This document shows, piece by piece, positions 24,998 to 26,794 of a stretch of 26,794 bases of DNA; within the stretch, counting starts at the first letter, position 1; each line of letters starts with the position of its first letter. The stretch comes from Syntrophaceae bacterium UBA6255 (GTDB lineage Bacteria > Desulfobacterota > Syntrophia > Syntrophales > Smithellaceae). The stretch spans positions 1 to 26,794 of the forward strand of contig DJVN01000220.1 in assembly GCA_002441205.1 (NCBI GenBank), read 5' to 3'. The notes beneath the pieces were generated by a model. The model was not told where the DNA came from and did no database searches. It saw only the letters and a program-made list of their open reading frames with translations. The position numbers and the translations under genes were made by a program.

Positions 24998-25966
24998 TTA
25001 AATCGATCCGGCTCTGTGACAGGCGCAAAAACTTTGTTCATCATATTTCTTCAGGGACGGTTCCACTTTTTCGCAAATTTCAGCTTTATAAGAACAGCGA
25101 TTTTGGAAAGGACATCCGCCGTCATGTTCTGTTCCGGCCTCTCCTTTGACGCTGATTATCTCCCTTTTCCGGCGCGGATCGCAAACGGGTACGGCGGAAA
25201 GCAACATTCGCGTATAGGGATGCAGCGGCCGAGAATATATATTGTGATTCAATGCGAGTTCAACAATTTTGCCCAGATACATCACGGCAACGCGATCGGA
25301 AATATACCGGATGACATTCAGATCATGAGAAACAAACAAATAGGTCAGATTAAAATCCTTTTTCAAATCTCTAAGCAGATTTAATATCTGCGCCTGAATG
25401 GAAACATCCAGTGACGAAACCGGTTCATCGGCAATAATCAATTCCGGATTCAACACAAGCGCGCGTGCGATCCCAATGCGCTGACGCTGCCCGCCGCTGA
25501 ATTCATGCGGATAACGACCGGCCTGTTCCTTTTTCAATCCAACCTTAGACATTATTTCCAATGCCGTTTGAGTACGGGATGTCTTATCTCCAATCCCGTG
25601 AATGGTCAGCGGCTCTTTTATCGCGCTGACGGCTGACTTTCTCGGATTCAAAGAAGAATAAGTATCTTGAAAAATAATTTGAACACGGCGGCGATACAAC
25701 TTTAAACCTTCTTTATTGTAAGACAAAATATCTTCGCCTTTAAACATCAGATACCCTGACGAAGGTTTCTCCAGCCGGGTAATTAGTCTCGCCAGGGTTG
25801 ATTTGCCGCAGCCGGACTCCCCCACCAGACCCAATGTTTCACCCTTGTAAATTGTCAGGTCAATATTATCAACGGCACGAATAATTCTTTCCTGAGGGTT
25901 GAAAAAACCGCTGCTTAAAGAATATTTTTTCGTCAGCTCTCTAATTTCAAGCAATGAGTTCTGCAT
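24998..25966 (-). CDS. Peptide ABC transporter ATP-binding protein (OppF/DppF-like)
   Basis: Nucleotide-binding subunit of a dipeptide/oligopeptide (or nickel) importer, 322 residues. Walker A GESGCGKST (49-57), Q-loop Q100, signature FSGGQRQR (156-163), Walker B LIIADEP (176-182), D-loop SSLD (184-187) and H214 are intact. The C-terminal oligopeptide-transporter domain carries cysteines C285, C291, C298 and C314/C316, the pattern found at the end of Opp/Dpp ATPases and able to hold an iron-sulphur cluster in some. QDTYSSLNPR is the OppF-type loop. It is the second ATPase after the truncated OppD-like gene; permease and binding-protein genes are not in the window, so the ligand is unknown. 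Confidence 0.94.
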   Translation of the reverse strand: MQNSLLEIRELTKKYSLSSGFFNPQERIIRAVDNIDLTIYKGETLGLVGESGCGKSTLARLITRLEKPSSGYLMFKGEDILSYNKEGLKLYRRRVQIIFQDTYSSLNPRKSAVSAIKEPLTIHGIGDKTSRTQTALEIMSKVGLKKEQAGRYPHEFSGGQRQRIGIARALVLNPELIIADEPVSSLDVSIQAQILNLLRDLKKDFNLTYLFVSHDLNVIRYISDRVAVMYLGKIVELALNHNIYSRPLHPYTRMLLSAVPVCDPRRKREIISVKGEAGTEHDGGCPFQNRCSYKAEICEKVEPSLKKYDEQSFCACHRAGSI

Positions 25967-26011
25967 GATTTGCTCTGATTTAATGTGATTTTTCTAAAAA
26001 CACTTATAATA

Positions 26012-26076
26012 TGTCATTCCGAGAAACGCGAGCGGCGAGAAATCTAAAAAGATATCTCCCTCGGGTCGATATGACA
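26012..26076. repeat. Imperfect palindromic repeat element between the two ABC ATPase genes
   Basis: A 65-bp near-palindrome: TGTCAT (26012-26017) and ATGACA (26071-26076) at the ends, CCGAG/CTCGG inside, then GAGAAATCT facing AGATATCTC around AAAA. It looks like the dispersed TGTCATTCCGAG-type hairpin repeats common in many bacterial genomes. It sits inside the 128-bp gap of an operon. Confidence 0.65.
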
Positions 26077-26094
26077 ACTTTCACTGACATAATA

Positions 26095-26794
26095 CTAACT
26101 ATTCTCCCCTCCATTATATTTCCAGCACGAAACAAAATGATCCGGCTCAATTTCCGAAAGCAAAGGCATTCCGTCATGACACGCTTCATCAGCATAAGCA
26201 CACCTCTCATAAAAACGGCAGCCGGATGACACATTATACAAATCAGGAACAGCGCCCGGAATCGTTTTGAGATAGTCCCGCTTTTCAATGGAATCAAAAC
26301 ATCTTGCCGGGATTGATTCCAGCAAACCCCGCGTGTAGGGATGCAGCGGACGGTCAAAGAGCGCTTCTACGGCGGCATACTCCACTATTTTCCCCGCATA
26401 CATGACGGCAACCTTTTCGGCAGCCTGGGCAATAACACCCAAATCATGTGTAATCAGAACAACCGTCATATTATTTTTTTGCTTTAATTCTGAAATCAAA
26501 TCCAGAATCTGCGCCTGAATAGTGACATCCAGCGCCGTGGTCGGCTCGTCTGCCAGAAGCAGCTTCGGATGACAGGACATCGCCATGGCAATCATGACGC
26601 GCTGACGCATGCCGCCGCTGAGATTATGGGGATAATCCCGCACTCGTTTTTGAGGATCAGGAATCCCCACCTCGCGCAACAAATCAACGCTTATCTCCAT
26701 AGCTTTTTTAGCAGGAAGATTTTGATGCAGACGGATGGCCTCGGCAATCTGCTCACCCACACGAAAAACCGGGTTGAGCGACGTCATCGGCTCC
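26095..26794 (-). CDS. Peptide ABC transporter ATP-binding protein (OppD/DppD-like), 5' truncated
   Basis: The frame runs off the window end (E-P-M-T-S-L-N-P at the right edge), so Walker A is outside. The visible ~233 residues carry the OppD-type loop EPMTSLNPVF, signature LSGGMRQRV, Walker B LLLADEPT, D-loop ALDVT, H-loop ITHD, and the C-terminal cysteine-rich oligopeptide-transporter extension (CRFYERCAYADEAC). The pair OppD then OppF is the standard order in dipeptide/oligopeptide importer operons. The start codon is not visible. Confidence 0.93.
   Translation of the reverse strand, partial: EPMTSLNPVFRVGEQIAEAIRLHQNLPAKKAMEISVDLLREVGIPDPQKRVRDYPHNLSGGMRQRVMIAMAMSCHPKLLLADEPTTALDVTIQAQILDLISELKQKNNMTVVLITHDLGVIAQAAEKVAVMYAGKIVEYAAVEALFDRPLHPYTRGLLESIPARCFDSIEKRDYLKTIPGAVPDLYNVSSGCRFYERCAYADEACHDGMPLLSEIEPDHFVSCWKYNGGENS

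Overview
The window is a gene-dense stretch (28 protein genes, two of them cut by the window ends) from a moderately low-GC Gram-negative bacterium. The pointers are a two-membrane cell plan (signal peptides, a lipoprotein PpiC foldase, a DUF4124/SLT transglycosylase), the phoH / 7TM-HD / ybeY cluster, the tilS-ftsH-folP-acpS-tsaE-lysC string, and a DUF2520 Rossmann gene coupled to panB. Together they suggest a deltaproteobacterium in the broad sense (Desulfobacterota, perhaps Syntrophales-like). The taxonomy is inference from gene order and protein style only. No rRNA, tRNA, CRISPR array, prophage or intact insertion sequence was seen.

Layout. 1-3034 (+): the end of an M16 zinc peptidase, an M16 partner that has lost its zinc site, and an M20 metallo-hydrolase. 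3207-6985 (+): phoH, a PgpH-like 7TM-HD phosphohydrolase gene and ybeY. 7021-8519 (+): an SDR oxidoreductase and a lytic transglycosylase. 8618-16524 (all -, read right to left): HAD phosphatase, tilS, ftsH, folP, acpS, tsaE, lysC and a ComEA-like helix-hairpin-helix protein; several of these genes overlap or nearly touch. 16525-17071: a hairpin-rich intergenic region with a strong + strand terminator and two 95-bp direct repeats. 17072-18774 (+): a DUF2520 Rossmann protein translationally coupled to panB. 18856-19917 (-): a PpiC-type lipoprotein foldase. 20030-22290 (-): miaA overlapping a family 2 glycosyltransferase of unknown target. 22352-23695 (+): a MATE transporter. 23867-24940 (-): a cold shock protein and an alpha/beta hydrolase. 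24998-26794 (-): two peptide-ABC-transporter ATPases, the first cut by the window end, with a hairpin repeat between them.

Most of the content is conserved housekeeping: RNA maturation (YbeY, PhoH, TilS, MiaA, TsaE), cofactor synthesis (FolP, PanB, AcpS), envelope protein quality control (FtsH, M16 pair, PpiC) and aspartate-family amino acids (LysC). I did not find a convincing new defence or mobile system. The parts most worth a second look are the 16.5-17.07 kb intergenic region (candidate small RNA plus duplicated repeat), the DUF2520-panB pair (candidate alternative ketopantoate reductase) and the miaA-coupled glycosyltransferase.
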